From assembly GCA_002715765.1 (NCBI GenBank), contig PAZY01000022.1, positions 5,795 through 64,677 on the forward strand: DNA of 58,883 bases. The letters are read 5' to 3'. The stretch is from Rhodobiaceae bacterium (GTDB taxonomy: Bacteria > Pseudomonadota > Alphaproteobacteria > Parvibaculales > Parvibaculaceae). Every line of letters begins with the position of its first letter. Within the stretch, counting starts at the first letter, position 1. The notes beneath the pieces are model-generated. The model was not told the origin of the DNA. It searched no databases and saw only the letters and a list, made by a program, of their open reading frames with translations. Below, one piece after another: positions 41,501 through 48,816 of this stretch. Position numbers and translations under genes: made by a program.

Positions 41501-41675
41501 GAACGAGGTCATCCGCTACTCCTGCCTTGCGGTCTGCAAGGCCCACCCATCTTAGACTACGGTTTCTCAGAGCTTCGTGGAGTAAATGTGCGGAGGCGCG
41601 ATCTTGAAAAACGTAGCCTAGCCGTGCTGACCTTTCACCTTCTGCAGGAGGGCGGTGTTGGTGTCCATTGGACAT
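35595..41675 (-). CDS. giant STAND NTPase with Cap4/DUF4297-like nuclease head (Avs-like)
   Basis: 2026 residues. The head (about 15-125; RLGYVFQDRASAHLLHEAL, GVADDLVLGLEGTIVGHQFK) has an Asp pair at 55-56 and Q-x-K at 69-71, the arrangement of Cap4/DUF4297 PD-(D/E)XK domains. The STAND core has Walker A GSPGTGKS (283-290) and Walker B YIIVVDGLDHI (375-385), with GHPLVTRYLIQRL as the winged-helix region near 475. The remaining 1500 residues are helical repeat-like (many Ala/Leu/Asp helices), suited to a ligand sensor. Avs proteins bind conserved phage proteins and trigger DNA cleavage. No close subtype (Avs2 versus Avs3) can be fixed by eye. It is transcribed alone from the promoter region at 41676-42035. 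Confidence 0.75.
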   Translation of the reverse strand: MSNGHQHRPPAEGERSARLGYVFQDRASAHLLHEALRNRSLRWVGLADRKAGVADDLVLGLEGTIVGHQFKNSATPEPIGLIGSLLGKASYIADLAQSFMTLQMQFPGSPIVIRFLSVDPPSINDRLIKGSTLSTTKAFIDEKQINRNRTLAEWRSTKWAPVINQLVLATGLTDHAFETFWKNFDLILGEEASSTFSTPEDAKLDDEIEEVARAIPALIVDTPEQDRWSRLELLTALGWRDPFTMRFSHTFPVGEYVQKNDITESKLSNAIKTHTSGYLSLVGSPGTGKSTLLQTVFRDGPNTRIIRYLAFVPGNTQGQGRGEAESFYEDINAGLAATGIEPLRIKDRTLHGLQQIFADLLSQAAQHYTNDGTRYIIVVDGLDHIPREERPSRSMLGVLPLPQSIPEGILFVLGTQRLDLDGLPPSVREEAAKPDRQVAITPLSEEAVARVAVQFGLPNDIAPSQVYSVTDGHPLVTRYLIQRLISSDRQMRDDLLSGQYGFDGDLEDIYTAAWREIENLLDSGKVKRVLALVGYAEGPIEPRLLASATSDEAVERTLAKVSHLLSITDIGWTTFHNSFRLFIQTKPVDKFGMVDPDYSPDITYRRLSSLTREASEFSPQRWLEFRYLYKAEAYEEALQLGNREYFVEQYCTGRSVSAVCGDINDAFHALSINPEPTKLFDLLLARDEVDRRSDIMEGAPSLPDAYVAIGDLQGASDTLSDSYEEGRQWIVVDALLDDGKVEEARRVFENHSPFLPSNEYGVSVRDAIRQASLPWAERAIIFMDEAQLKRLVSEVFSNLPSSRSELDPEPEDVAERLKFQIARAYASADPSSDLWELIKTWGVAYDQEPLILLEAAFSTTGDNNRALSLLKKSADHPSVGKLHISWLLDAARRALRAGHKDLAQKFLSYSRPQGLGAIDRDYDNEVLSSACEHLAKGVALCVALDEPIPDLGLPKKRLLKGVQHHLVAIAREIGEARKNNPPTKDTVERVIHAAINFLATERTIDGEDHFSDYHLNSLSSVILDVIFTLVGITSVESNFVAEITDGLIARDQARFRWWPHFRTQVSLRTFALDGDVSDARKRLEDACEALDASDPRERAEQATSIAIAFAQIGDTARAGQILNDLRREALAVYLPAKKDGQYEIWNALLGKANNQDPNHRVERANVVLKLIDGLQNSEGSDMGLRIVRQVLFEVAACDANSTWNSGAWAASTGVTSWDGIVDSALRGLIVRKTIPLSSILTTWSHLCLPWYTEPYNSTGSTAQFLTDLIASAKPSEVEALEAAAATAIAERSRPEVRLSLLGVLEEAASAKDHGQRAREEKLRWSDISLIESETIPDNKSYHRLTKLSDVQGAIADERAYFAKKDEKTYRTSGITWGLERALSRVLANSPWEEVKIFAKDEPELTENFDAIKAMICVALKAGERDTALALAAPYLEADEEGWEWASGYGTKKKHELRHLLEMDNAYEDARRDFFEQLATVRYGVRSIIWELDTIFPLLFEKINWVDLWNCLETHIRTMHDFQVGREVTDLNEVPADGNLLAKIYIWAISLGVPVILDQAVLGLHELRTQDSDALFRDVVWQLLDDEDENALVAMDLLIEAHNDDNIREQFSQHLQNLAGHPDAGVIAAAIFLASVWQVRVSIKWLDLPPFYDLHFPSDEAPSGHTLSDQQTRGLIVDDLLAWTEGWREPIKWIAKWSGFSERHIRFRVGQLVQTWGGIEAFGHPASKRLEQALSRIDLKLTYRRPQAEVVLRAMRHIVGELWHASHLSIRDIPFILFELHANPRIIGLPPFQQRPTNLTLPEAPNMLWGEAEEVWLESVSDDLTISETEVDQFVFAEWYSVTSKDLRSSIVAERFGATGNRRNSASNLDELIANLPRVIFIQGMVELYDAENINPSRIAVFDPHHMYAPIDKLIVFCPLTAAELGWIQDPSELHIYCNGQGEEMARTIIWRDGLIQPVGENSKFGEGQQVVLSATGHREFEAAYGTINLVYEAWRHVEQRDDPNRSSSRSVASSSVTGSPVETAQK

Positions 41676-42035
41676 AGGCGGTTCGTTCCATTTAATGAAT
41701 CAGATTTGCTATCTCGAGATAGATTACCAGGTTGAACTTCTAGTTTCAGGGAAAGTTAATTCGTCCAACAAGTAGGTCGAGTATAGATTTTCGCTGGACA
41801 GAGGCGAGCTTGATGATCAGCCTTAAACGCCGAATTGGGCTTACTGCAAACGAGCACGTTGTCTCGCTTCGTATTGTCCATTAATGGAGCCGGTTGGTTG
41901 TGATCGGTTTTGGCGCTGCGCTTAATCGCTTTCCCGGAGAAACTCCGCTTTTCTCGGGTGGCGATAAATGCCGTGGGGCTGACCAGTCCTTAAATAAGCC
42001 GTGTCTTGTAACATGCATGATGATATTTTCATTAC
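41676..42035. other. divergent intergenic region between STAND and PIN genes
   Basis: No gene. It contains the palindrome TCCATTAATGGA (41877-41888) and the near-repeat CCCGGAGAA/TTCTCGGG around 41933-41960. It must carry promoters for both flanking genes. Confidence 0.45.
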
Positions 42036-42890
42036 ATGTTAGATCGACCTTTCATTGATTCGTCCATGCTGGCCAATCTCCGCGTGTTTCTGAAAACTTA
42101 CCCGGAACTCCAGCAGATGACGGGTGAGGTGGCCAGATTTTGTGTGGTGTTGGACGCCAATGCCGCCGTCAGCGATTTGCTACATAAGCATAGTAAACCC
42201 CACCTTCCCCAGACGGCTCTGGAGGAGTGCATTAAGTCCAGTGTGATAGAAGTGTACGCTCCAACCTGGCTTGACCGTGAAATGACTGAGAGCGCCATTC
42301 CTCAGGTTGCTAAACAGAAGAACATTCCGGAGGCTGTGCTGCAAAGGTCGTGGGACGATTATAAGAAAGGGATCGTCTGGGATGAGCGGTTTGCAGCACC
42401 TGAGGCGACTTCAGAAGGTGCTGTCGATCCTAAGGATGTTCCTTATGTCGCCCTAGCAGAGTGCATTTCTGCCGATGGAATTCTGACCAGCGACAAAGAT
42501 ATCGACCGACTCGGTGGGAACACTTTGACATTGCGCTTTGTTATTTCGGCTAGGTCATATGCAAGAGCGAGCAGCTATCACGTTACCATCCAGGTCGGGG
42601 GAACTGTCATAGGCGTACTGACCCTCTCTGCGATGTATCAACTCGTCACTACTATCTACTCGCTTGCTTCCAGACTGCCGGGTTGGGCGCGGTTCGCTCT
42701 ATTCGTTGCAGCCGTGGTCGTTGCTGTGCACCCGACATCGAGAGAAAAAGTATTGAGTTTCCTGCTAAGCTGGGGTTCTGCCTTGGCCAGTATGGTGCCG
42801 GAAATCGAGAAACTCATCGTGCTTGCCTCTGAGAAACAAGTGGAGGCTCAAGAGGCCATGTGCGAGATCAAGCAATGGGCTGAATCTTAG
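42036..42890 (+). CDS. membrane-anchored PIN-domain protein
   Basis: 284 residues. The N-terminal domain has PIN-fold landmarks: CVVLDANAAVSDLL (Asp40), an acidic middle (PTWLDREMTESA) and DPKDVPYVALAECISADGILTSDKDI, with the late Asp pair. PIN domains are RNases, the toxic half of VapBC pairs. The C-terminal half has two membrane segments, VGGTVIGVLTLSAMYQLVTT and WARFALFVAAVVVAVH, unlike VapC. It lies beside the STAND gene, reading away from it. No antitoxin is adjacent. An anti-phage or abortive RNase held at the membrane is a reasonable guess. The ATG at 42036 has no ribosome binding site; ATG 42066 is an alternative. Confidence 0.6.
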   Translation: MLDRPFIDSSMLANLRVFLKTYPELQQMTGEVARFCVVLDANAAVSDLLHKHSKPHLPQTALEECIKSSVIEVYAPTWLDREMTESAIPQVAKQKNIPEAVLQRSWDDYKKGIVWDERFAAPEATSEGAVDPKDVPYVALAECISADGILTSDKDIDRLGGNTLTLRFVISARSYARASSYHVTIQVGGTVIGVLTLSAMYQLVTTIYSLASRLPGWARFALFVAAVVVAVHPTSREKVLSFLLSWGSALASMVPEIEKLIVLASEKQVEAQEAMCEIKQWAES

Positions 42891-42949
42891 AAGCCTTCTC
42901 GCCTCCGTCCTTGTCGACTGACATCTGACGCGGAACAGTTACCTCTCTG

Positions 42950-42961
42950 AGCACCGGTGCT
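42950..42961. promoter_or_regulatory. 12-bp palindrome upstream of the coiled-coil HTH gene
   Basis: AGCACCGGTGCT is a perfect palindrome 50 bp before the ATG at 43012. Confidence 0.35.
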
Positions 42962-43011
42962 TGTAGTTGGCATTGTTGCTCCCCATCCTTTGACGAAAGG
43001 AGGGTCATGCA

Positions 43012-44199
43012 ATGACGCGCCGATTTACCAGAAAAGAACTCTACGACTTGGTCTGGTCTGAGCCCATGAAGACCCTAGCCACCAAGTTTGAACTCTCAGA
43101 CGTCGGGCTTGCGAAAGCGTGTCGACGGTACAACATCCCGAGACCACCTCGGGGGTATTGGGCGAAGCTTCGAGTGGGGAAAACGGTTGAGCTGCTTCCA
43201 TTGCCTGCCCGTGGCTTGGGAATGCTTGATGACATCGAAATTGGTGGCGACCGTGGTTACTACAGTAGGCCGTTGCTGAGTGAGGAAGAAATTCTTGTGG
43301 CAGAAATCTCTCCGCCTGTCTTCGAAAGAGGTATAGATGAACTTGAACAAGAGGTGCGGAGCCAGGTAGGGCGCGTATCGATTCCGCGTTCCCTGCAGAA
43401 GCCCCACAGATTCATTAGGCGCTTGCTTGATGCTGATGAAGCGCGGGCCGCGAAAATAGCCAACGAGCGGTTTGCGTTTTCGTGGGATCAACCAAAGTTC
43501 GAAGCGCCCTTCGAAAAGAGGCGTCTGCGTGTGATCAACGGTCTCTACAGTGCATTGGAGCGCCTCGGAGCGAAGCCCCATGCACCCAATAAATATGGTC
43601 GAGGTTTGTCAGTGCGGGTTAACAACCAACTGATTTCCTTGTGGGTGGACGACGCTGCAAGAAAGGTTAAAGCGGATGTTTGGCAGCATGACCCCATCCT
43701 GAATCCTTCGGGTCATTTGAAGATTGCGCTCCCTGACTGGCGAGCGGATGGTGGCGCACGCAAAGTGTGGGAAGACACCAAGGATTGTAAAGTCGAGAAC
43801 CTCGCTGCAGATATCGTCGCTGAGGTTCTTCTGGACGCTGAAATCCAATACCGTGAAGCATGTGAAGACCACATCACAAGGCTCTCTGAACGAAAGACGG
43901 AAGTCATTGAGCGCCGCCGCCTGGAAAAAGAAGAAGCCGAGAGAAGCGAACGAGCGCGGCTGGAACAATTGGAGCAAGATCGCATCGATAGCTTGCTAGC
44001 CGATGCAACGGCACTTCAACAGGCTGATACGATCCGCCGGTATGTGAAAGAAGTGGAAAAGCGGGCCGCTGGTGATGCCAACACAGTCCCTCATGCACTT
44101 ATCAAACAGTGGGCCGCATGGGCGCTCGCGCAAGCTGACAGAATTGATCCCATTATTTCAGATAAGTACCTAGAATTCATGACTACCGAGCGGGAGTAA
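43012..44199 (+). CDS. HTH and coiled-coil protein of unknown function, integrase neighbour
   Basis: 395 residues. The N-terminus RFTRKELYDLVWSEPMKTLA followed by LSDVGLAKACRRYNIPRPPRGYW is a conserved HTH-like block that I recognise from hypothetical proteins carried near integrases. A long charged coiled coil runs from about 285 to 345 (RRRLEKEEAERSERARLEQLEQ). AGGAGG precedes the ATG. Function is unknown; a DNA-binding structural role is likely. Confidence 0.7.
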   Translation: MTRRFTRKELYDLVWSEPMKTLATKFELSDVGLAKACRRYNIPRPPRGYWAKLRVGKTVELLPLPARGLGMLDDIEIGGDRGYYSRPLLSEEEILVAEISPPVFERGIDELEQEVRSQVGRVSIPRSLQKPHRFIRRLLDADEARAAKIANERFAFSWDQPKFEAPFEKRRLRVINGLYSALERLGAKPHAPNKYGRGLSVRVNNQLISLWVDDAARKVKADVWQHDPILNPSGHLKIALPDWRADGGARKVWEDTKDCKVENLAADIVAEVLLDAEIQYREACEDHITRLSERKTEVIERRRLEKEEAERSERARLEQLEQDRIDSLLADATALQQADTIRRYVKEVEKRAAGDANTVPHALIKQWAAWALAQADRIDPIISDKYLEFMTTERE

Positions 44200-44356
44200 A
44201 AACGCCAGTAAACCTCAACAGGCTTTGTCACAAACAGGGGCACTTTGAAGAAATACATCGGTTAGCATGATCCAATAAAATTGATCACCTATCGCAATCT
44301 CCACTTCCTGCCTTCTATCGTTCAGTGAGCTGCTTGAATATATGTCCGTTTCAACC

Positions 44357-45424
44357 TCAGCTTGCGTTGTGTGTTGGCAAAACGCTGTCGCTAAAAAGAA
44401 GCTCCGGCTTCAAATGCGTATAGCGCCGCAGCATTTTCCAGTCTTTGTGACCTGTCACTAATGCGACCCGTTCAATGGGCAGACCAGCTTCAAATAGACG
44501 GCTCGTGGCCTCGTGGCGCAAGTCGTGGAAATGTAGGTCTTCAATTCCAAGTGACTTACAGGTACGCCGGAACGCGGTGCCGACTGAACGTTCATTGTAC
44601 GGAAAGATGAGCTTGATCTTCGGGTAAGCAATTTTCTGTTCTTGGAGAATGGCCCAGGCATCAAAGCCGGTTAGATCGATCAATGGCACGCGTTGATGAT
44701 TACCATCCTTCTTGCGGGGGTCTTTTCTGTCGCGCACGATGACCGTCCGACGGTCCTCGTCAATATCAGCCCAGCGCAGACGGCAAATCTCAGCTTGGCG
44801 CATGCCCGTCGCAACAGCGAAGCGCACAATTCGATCAACGGGAATTTGCTGCCGGGAGTTGTTCTCTAGACACTTGATGATCTTGTCCAATTCAGATTGC
44901 GTTGGACGCCGGTCCCGCTCAACACCACGACCGATAAGCCCCAATCTGCGCAGCGCAACGCGGGCGAGATCAACTTGCTCTTTTGATACGGTGATCCCGT
45001 GAACTGCCGCCGCATGGGTGATAATTGTATTGATATAGGAGAGTTCGGAGCTCAAGGTCACTGGCCTGGCGCCTTCGCGTGCCCGCTGCCGACCATAGTC
45101 GATTAGTTCTTCCCTATTTACCGTTTCAAAGGCCGTTTTTCCAAGCCGCTCTTTGAGTTTCTGTAGCGTATATGCCTTTGAACGCCGTAGAGGCTTTTTA
45201 ACCTCGTGCATATCTCGAATGTGGAGGTCGATTAAATCGCCGAATGTCTTTATATGTGTCGGACGATTTACCGAAACGCTTTCACGGCGGTCAACGCGAC
45301 GCTCTGTTTCCAGGGCCCACAATTCGGCATCGTGACGTCGACGGAAGCTCTCAGATGCATATTTGCCTTTGCGCCGGATGAGGGCGCGCCAATTGCCTGA
45401 TGGGAGTTTCTGAAATGTAGCCAT
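44357..45424 (-). CDS. int: tyrosine integrase of the dusA island
   Basis: 355 residues from ATG 45424 (MATFQKLPSGNW), preferred to an upstream frame extending to 45478. An AP2-like arm-binding N-terminus (about 1-50) and core-binding domain (about 55-150) precede the catalytic domain with Arg209 (ATGMRQAEICRL), His300-Arg303 (FHDLRH), His326 (VTGHKDWK) and Tyr335 (LRRYTHL), all intact. It reads away from dusA, with its start 151 bp from attR, where GTGTACAC boxes lie. The position and boxes make it the enzyme that inserted this island into dusA. Confidence 0.9.
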   Translation of the reverse strand: MATFQKLPSGNWRALIRRKGKYASESFRRRHDAELWALETERRVDRRESVSVNRPTHIKTFGDLIDLHIRDMHEVKKPLRRSKAYTLQKLKERLGKTAFETVNREELIDYGRQRAREGARPVTLSSELSYINTIITHAAAVHGITVSKEQVDLARVALRRLGLIGRGVERDRRPTQSELDKIIKCLENNSRQQIPVDRIVRFAVATGMRQAEICRLRWADIDEDRRTVIVRDRKDPRKKDGNHQRVPLIDLTGFDAWAILQEQKIAYPKIKLIFPYNERSVGTAFRRTCKSLGIEDLHFHDLRHEATSRLFEAGLPIERVALVTGHKDWKMLRRYTHLKPELLFSDSVLPTHNAS

Positions 45425-45438
45425 TCCGTGTGCGCTCC

Positions 45439-45502
45439 GTGTACACCAAGAGATCAAACAGCGTACAAACGTGTACAATTTGGGCTAACTTGAGGTGTAC
45501 AC
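45439..45502. repeat. GTGTACAC boxes at right island end
   Basis: GTGTACAC at 45439-45446 and 45495-45502, and CGTGTACA at 45470-45477 preceded by CGTACA at 45462. The same 8-mer occurs at 7930-7937 at the left end. Probable integrase arm sites overlapping the integrase promoter. Confidence 0.5.
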
Positions 45503-45535
45503 GTTCGCCGTTAGTTCCTTGATAATGCAGGAAAA

Positions 45536-46525
45536 ATGCAACAATATCAATCACATAGATTTTCTATTGCGCCCATGATGGACTGGACAGACCGGCACGA
45601 CCGGTTTTTCCTGCGTCTCATCTCGCGCCATGCGTTGCTCTATACGGAAATGGTAACCGCGCCCGCTATCATTCACGGGGACAGGGGGTATCTGTTGGGC
45701 TTCAGTGATGAGGAACATCCCGTCGCGGTACAACTGGGCGGCAGTGTCGCTGAAGAACTTGTTCAGGCCGCAAAGATTGCCGAAGATTATGGCTACGACG
45801 AGATCAACCTCAATGTCGGTTGCCCGTCAGACCGGGTGCAATCCGGGCGGTTCGGCGCCTGCCTGATGCTGGAGCCGGACCTTGTCGCCGAATGTGTGGC
45901 AGCGATGCAAAATGCCGTCCATGTGCCGGTTACGGTCAAATGTCGTATCGGTGTGGATGAGCAGGACCCCCGTGAAGCTCTCCCAACCCTGATTGAGAAA
46001 GTCAGTGCCACGGGGTGCCGGAATTTTACCGTGCATGCGCGCAAGGCCTGGTTGCAGGGCCTGTCTCCGAAGGAAAACCGCACCGTTCCGCCGCTCGATA
46101 ATCCGTTGGTCTACGAGATGAAGCGCATGTTTCCTGCGCTCGAAATCTGCATCAATGGCGGTATCGCAACACTGGACGAGACGGAAGAGCATCTTGCGCA
46201 TGTAGATGGTGTGATGATGGGTCGCGCGGCTTATGAAAACCCCTATGTGCTGGCTGACGTGGATCAGCGCTTCTTTGGTGCGACGCTGGCACCCTTGTCG
46301 CGGCACGAGGTGATTGAGGCATTCTTACCCTATATCGCAGCGCGGCTTGCCGAAGGAGTGACGCCCACTGCGATGACGCGCCACATTCTGGGTCTTTTCC
46401 AGCACATGCCCGGCGCTCGTGCCTTCCGCCGTCACTTGAGTGAGAATGCGCACAAGCCCGGCGCCGGTTTGGATGTCGTGCGCGACGCCGCGGCGAAAGT
46501 CCGCGAGCCTGTGTTTGCTGAATAA
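45536..46525 (+). CDS. dusA: tRNA-dihydrouridine(20/20a) synthase DusA with island-supplied N-terminus
   Basis: 329 residues, full length for DusA. Motifs: FSIAPMMDWTDRHDRFFLR, LYTEMVTAPAI, AVQLGGS, INLNVGCPSDRVQSGRFG (catalytic Cys96), VTVKCRIGVD and FTVHARKAWLQGLSP. It reduces U20/U20a in the tRNA D-loop using FMN and NADPH. The first seven or so residues (MQQYQSH) and the upstream ribosome binding site (CAGGAA) come from the island, replacing those stranded at 7824. The two N-termini agree again from RFS(V/I)APMM onward. Island insertion therefore preserves function but changes the promoter. Confidence 0.95.
   Translation: MQQYQSHRFSIAPMMDWTDRHDRFFLRLISRHALLYTEMVTAPAIIHGDRGYLLGFSDEEHPVAVQLGGSVAEELVQAAKIAEDYGYDEINLNVGCPSDRVQSGRFGACLMLEPDLVAECVAAMQNAVHVPVTVKCRIGVDEQDPREALPTLIEKVSATGCRNFTVHARKAWLQGLSPKENRTVPPLDNPLVYEMKRMFPALEICINGGIATLDETEEHLAHVDGVMMGRAAYENPYVLADVDQRFFGATLAPLSRHEVIEAFLPYIAARLAEGVTPTAMTRHILGLFQHMPGARAFRRHLSENAHKPGAGLDVVRDAAAKVREPVFAE
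45575..45591 (+). other. right attachment core (attR) in dusA
   Basis: ATGATGGACTGGACAGA, one base different from attL at 7869-7885. It codes for MMDWTD in the active dusA. Confidence 0.82.
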
Positions 46526-46617
46526 CGGTCAAAGTACACCTTGCACGTCGTCATTGCCGAACCTGGTTACCGGGTATCCATTTTGCCTTTGCGTTTTACG
46601 CCGGTGACATCTGATTG

Positions 46618-47781
46618 TCACTGCCGGTCAAGCAGCGCGCCGGAAATGTCGCGTGTCGTCGTGACACCGGTGAGCGCCATGGAAACCCGCATCTCGCCTT
46701 TGAGCGTGCCGAGATAGTTTTCAAGACCCGCCTGTCCTTGTGCCGCAACTGCATAGACCCAGGGCCGGCCAATCAGCGTACCTTTGGCCCCGAGTGCCAG
46801 CGCCTTCACCACGTCCTGCCCGCTGCGAATGCCGCCATCGACAAGTATGTCAGCACGCCCCCCAAGTGCGTCAACAACACGCGGTAGCATGGCGATGGAA
46901 GAAGACACGCCGTCAAGTTGCCGCCCCCCATGGTTGGAGACGATCACACCATTCGCGCCCGTATCTGTCGCGGCAACAGCGTCTTCCGGGCTCAACACGC
47001 CCTTGATGATGAGGTCGCCATCCCAGATGGAGCGGAGCCACTCAATGTCTTTCCACGTAACAGACGCATCAAGCTGCGATCCGATCCAGGCGGCAAAGTC
47101 TGCAGGTGTCGTCGCCTTGGGAACATATTCGGTCAGATTGCCAAACGTGTGTGGCTGTCCGCGCAGACCCACATCCATCACCCATCTGGGATGCGCGAGA
47201 TAGGTATCAATCGCCGCCCGCAGTTTGCCGACCGGGCTCAATGTGCCGCTCATGCCATTGCGCACATCGCGGTAGCGGGCGCCAACAACGGCAAGGTCAA
47301 CTGTAAAGACAAGCGTCTTGACGCCGACACCCTTCGCCCGCTGCAGAAGCTCCTCAACTGCGCCCCTGTCTTTGAGCATGTAGAGTTGAAACCAGAAAGG
47401 AACGTCGGAGATCGCAGCCACTTCCTCAAGGGAGCAAATCCCCACGGTTGAGAGCGTATAGGGAATGCCAAACGCATCTGCCGCACGCTTGGCTTGTGTT
47501 TCGCCGCGCCGGGCCATCATGCCGGCAAGCCCGACGGGGGCCAGGGCGACGGGGATAGACCAATCTCTCCCAAAAAGTGTTGTTGACGTCGTCAGAGCGG
47601 AGACATCCCGCATCACCCGTTGCTTGAGCTGTAAATCTTCGAAATCTGTGACATTCGCCGCGAGTGTCCGTTCCTGATAGGCCCCGCCATCCAGATAATC
47701 GAAAAGGAAACGCGGCAGGCGTTTTTCTGCAAGCAACCGATAATCTTCAGTCGAAGCAGGGGCGAGGTTCAGTGACGGCAT
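46618..47781 (-). CDS. lldD: FMN-dependent alpha-hydroxy acid dehydrogenase (L-lactate dehydrogenase LldD-like)
   Basis: 387 residues from ATG 47781, chosen because AAAGGAGA lies just upstream. Motifs: RLPRFLFDYLDGGAYQE at the N-terminus, VALAPVGLAGMMARRGE, WFQLYMLKDRG, LVFTVDLAVVGARYRD, LIIKGVLSPEDA and the active-site block VIVSNHGGRQLDG followed by ILVDGGIRSGQDVVKALALGA. The family oxidises L-lactate, glycolate or mandelate and gives electrons to quinone. Lactate is the default; other 2-hydroxy acids are possible. The gene is convergent with dusA; GTGACA/TGTCAC near the stop is a weak hairpin. Confidence 0.9.
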   Translation of the reverse strand: MPSLNLAPASTEDYRLLAEKRLPRFLFDYLDGGAYQERTLAANVTDFEDLQLKQRVMRDVSALTTSTTLFGRDWSIPVALAPVGLAGMMARRGETQAKRAADAFGIPYTLSTVGICSLEEVAAISDVPFWFQLYMLKDRGAVEELLQRAKGVGVKTLVFTVDLAVVGARYRDVRNGMSGTLSPVGKLRAAIDTYLAHPRWVMDVGLRGQPHTFGNLTEYVPKATTPADFAAWIGSQLDASVTWKDIEWLRSIWDGDLIIKGVLSPEDAVAATDTGANGVIVSNHGGRQLDGVSSSIAMLPRVVDALGGRADILVDGGIRSGQDVVKALALGAKGTLIGRPWVYAVAAQGQAGLENYLGTLKGEMRVSMALTGVTTTRDISGALLDRQ

Positions 47782-47939
47782 TTTGAGTCTCCTTTCCCCG
47801 AAATTATCAGGGATAGAAGGACAAGACGAGGCCAACCCTGTCTCATCCGTCACAATATTGGCAATTTGGCGCAAGATCGGCTACCTGAAAGGCTCGTCAG
47901 GCAAAGCATCGCCAGAGCAAAAGTTTGGAGAGAGTGACA

Positions 47940-48779
47940 ATGGAATTTATGGGACTGGGCCTTACAGAGCTTCTCACATTTGCACTCGCACTTCTGGCAA
48001 CCGGCCTGTTTGCGGGGGTGCTGGCCGGTCTGCTGGGCGTGGGTGGGGGAATTGTCATCGTACCCGTGCTTTTTCACCTCTTTACGCTTTTGGGCATTGA
48101 TGAGGCGGTGCGAATGCATATGGCCGTTGGCACATCGCTTGGGACCATCATTCCAACCTCCATCCGGTCCCTTCGTGCGCACCACAAAAAGGGGGCCGTC
48201 GATTTTGATCTTTTGAAACGCTGGGCCTTCCCCATGTTGCTGGGCGTTATGGCGGGCACAGTTCTCGCCGCCTACGTCAAAGGGCCTGTTCTGACCGGCG
48301 TTTTTGCGTCAGTTGCGCTGCTTGTGGCGTTCAACATGGCATTCGGCAAGGAAGAATGGCGGTTGGGCGAGACGCTCCCCGGTCGTGGAGGGCAGAGCCT
48401 CATTGCGTCAGTCATTGGTGGAATTTCATCGATGATGGGGATCGGCGGAGGGACTTTCGGCGTGACTGTCATGACCCTTTACGGCCGCCCGATCCACCAG
48501 GCGGTTGCGACATCCGCAGGGCTGGGGCTTCTTATTTCCGTGCCGGGTGCGATCGGCTTTGTCCTGTCCGGGATGGGCGTCGATGCCCGCCCGCCCTTAA
48601 GTCTGGGTTATGTCAATCTGGTGGGACTGGTGCTGATCGTACCGGCAACCATTCTTGTTGCACCCTGGGGGGCAAGTCTGGCGCATGCTGTCAGCCGGAA
48701 GACGTTGGCAAGGGCTTTCGCCTTTTTCCTCGCGCTCACGTCACTGCGGATGTTTTACGGTCTGCTGAACGGCGGATGA
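47940..48779 (+). CDS. TauE/SafE family membrane permease
   Basis: 279 residues from ATG 47940 (GGAGAG 7 nt upstream), rather than an in-frame TTG at 47925. Eight likely membrane segments. The two family repeats are visible: AGVLAGLLGVGGGIVIVPVL and SSMMGIGGGTFGVTVM, both with the Gly-rich turn. Members export sulfite, taurine-derived sulfonates or other anions. It is divergent from lldD. Substrate unknown. Confidence 0.88.
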   Translation: MEFMGLGLTELLTFALALLATGLFAGVLAGLLGVGGGIVIVPVLFHLFTLLGIDEAVRMHMAVGTSLGTIIPTSIRSLRAHHKKGAVDFDLLKRWAFPMLLGVMAGTVLAAYVKGPVLTGVFASVALLVAFNMAFGKEEWRLGETLPGRGGQSLIASVIGGISSMMGIGGGTFGVTVMTLYGRPIHQAVATSAGLGLLISVPGAIGFVLSGMGVDARPPLSLGYVNLVGLVLIVPATILVAPWGASLAHAVSRKTLARAFAFFLALTSLRMFYGLLNGG

Positions 48780-48816
48780 AGCACACAGGCAGCAATCGTC
48801 AGCAATATATCGCTGA

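Larger units (their letters stand above)
7869..45591. mobile_element. mosaic integrative island in dusA (about 37.7 kb)
   Basis: The element is bounded by a 17-bp repeat (7869-7885 and 45575-45591, one mismatch) lying at the same codons of the dusA stub and the intact dusA. Both ends carry GTGTACAC boxes inside the core sites. A tyrosine integrase reads inward from the right end. dusA is a known integration hotspot for prophages and islands. Gene content is accessory: retron, IetAS pair, serine recombinase element, VirD4-like ATPases, STAND NTPase, PIN protein. No relaxase, type IV pore genes or phage structural genes were recognised, so autonomous transfer is doubtful. Older scars inside (tRNA-Arg fragment, degenerate repeats, dead recombinases) show it grew by repeated insertions. 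Confidence 0.85.
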
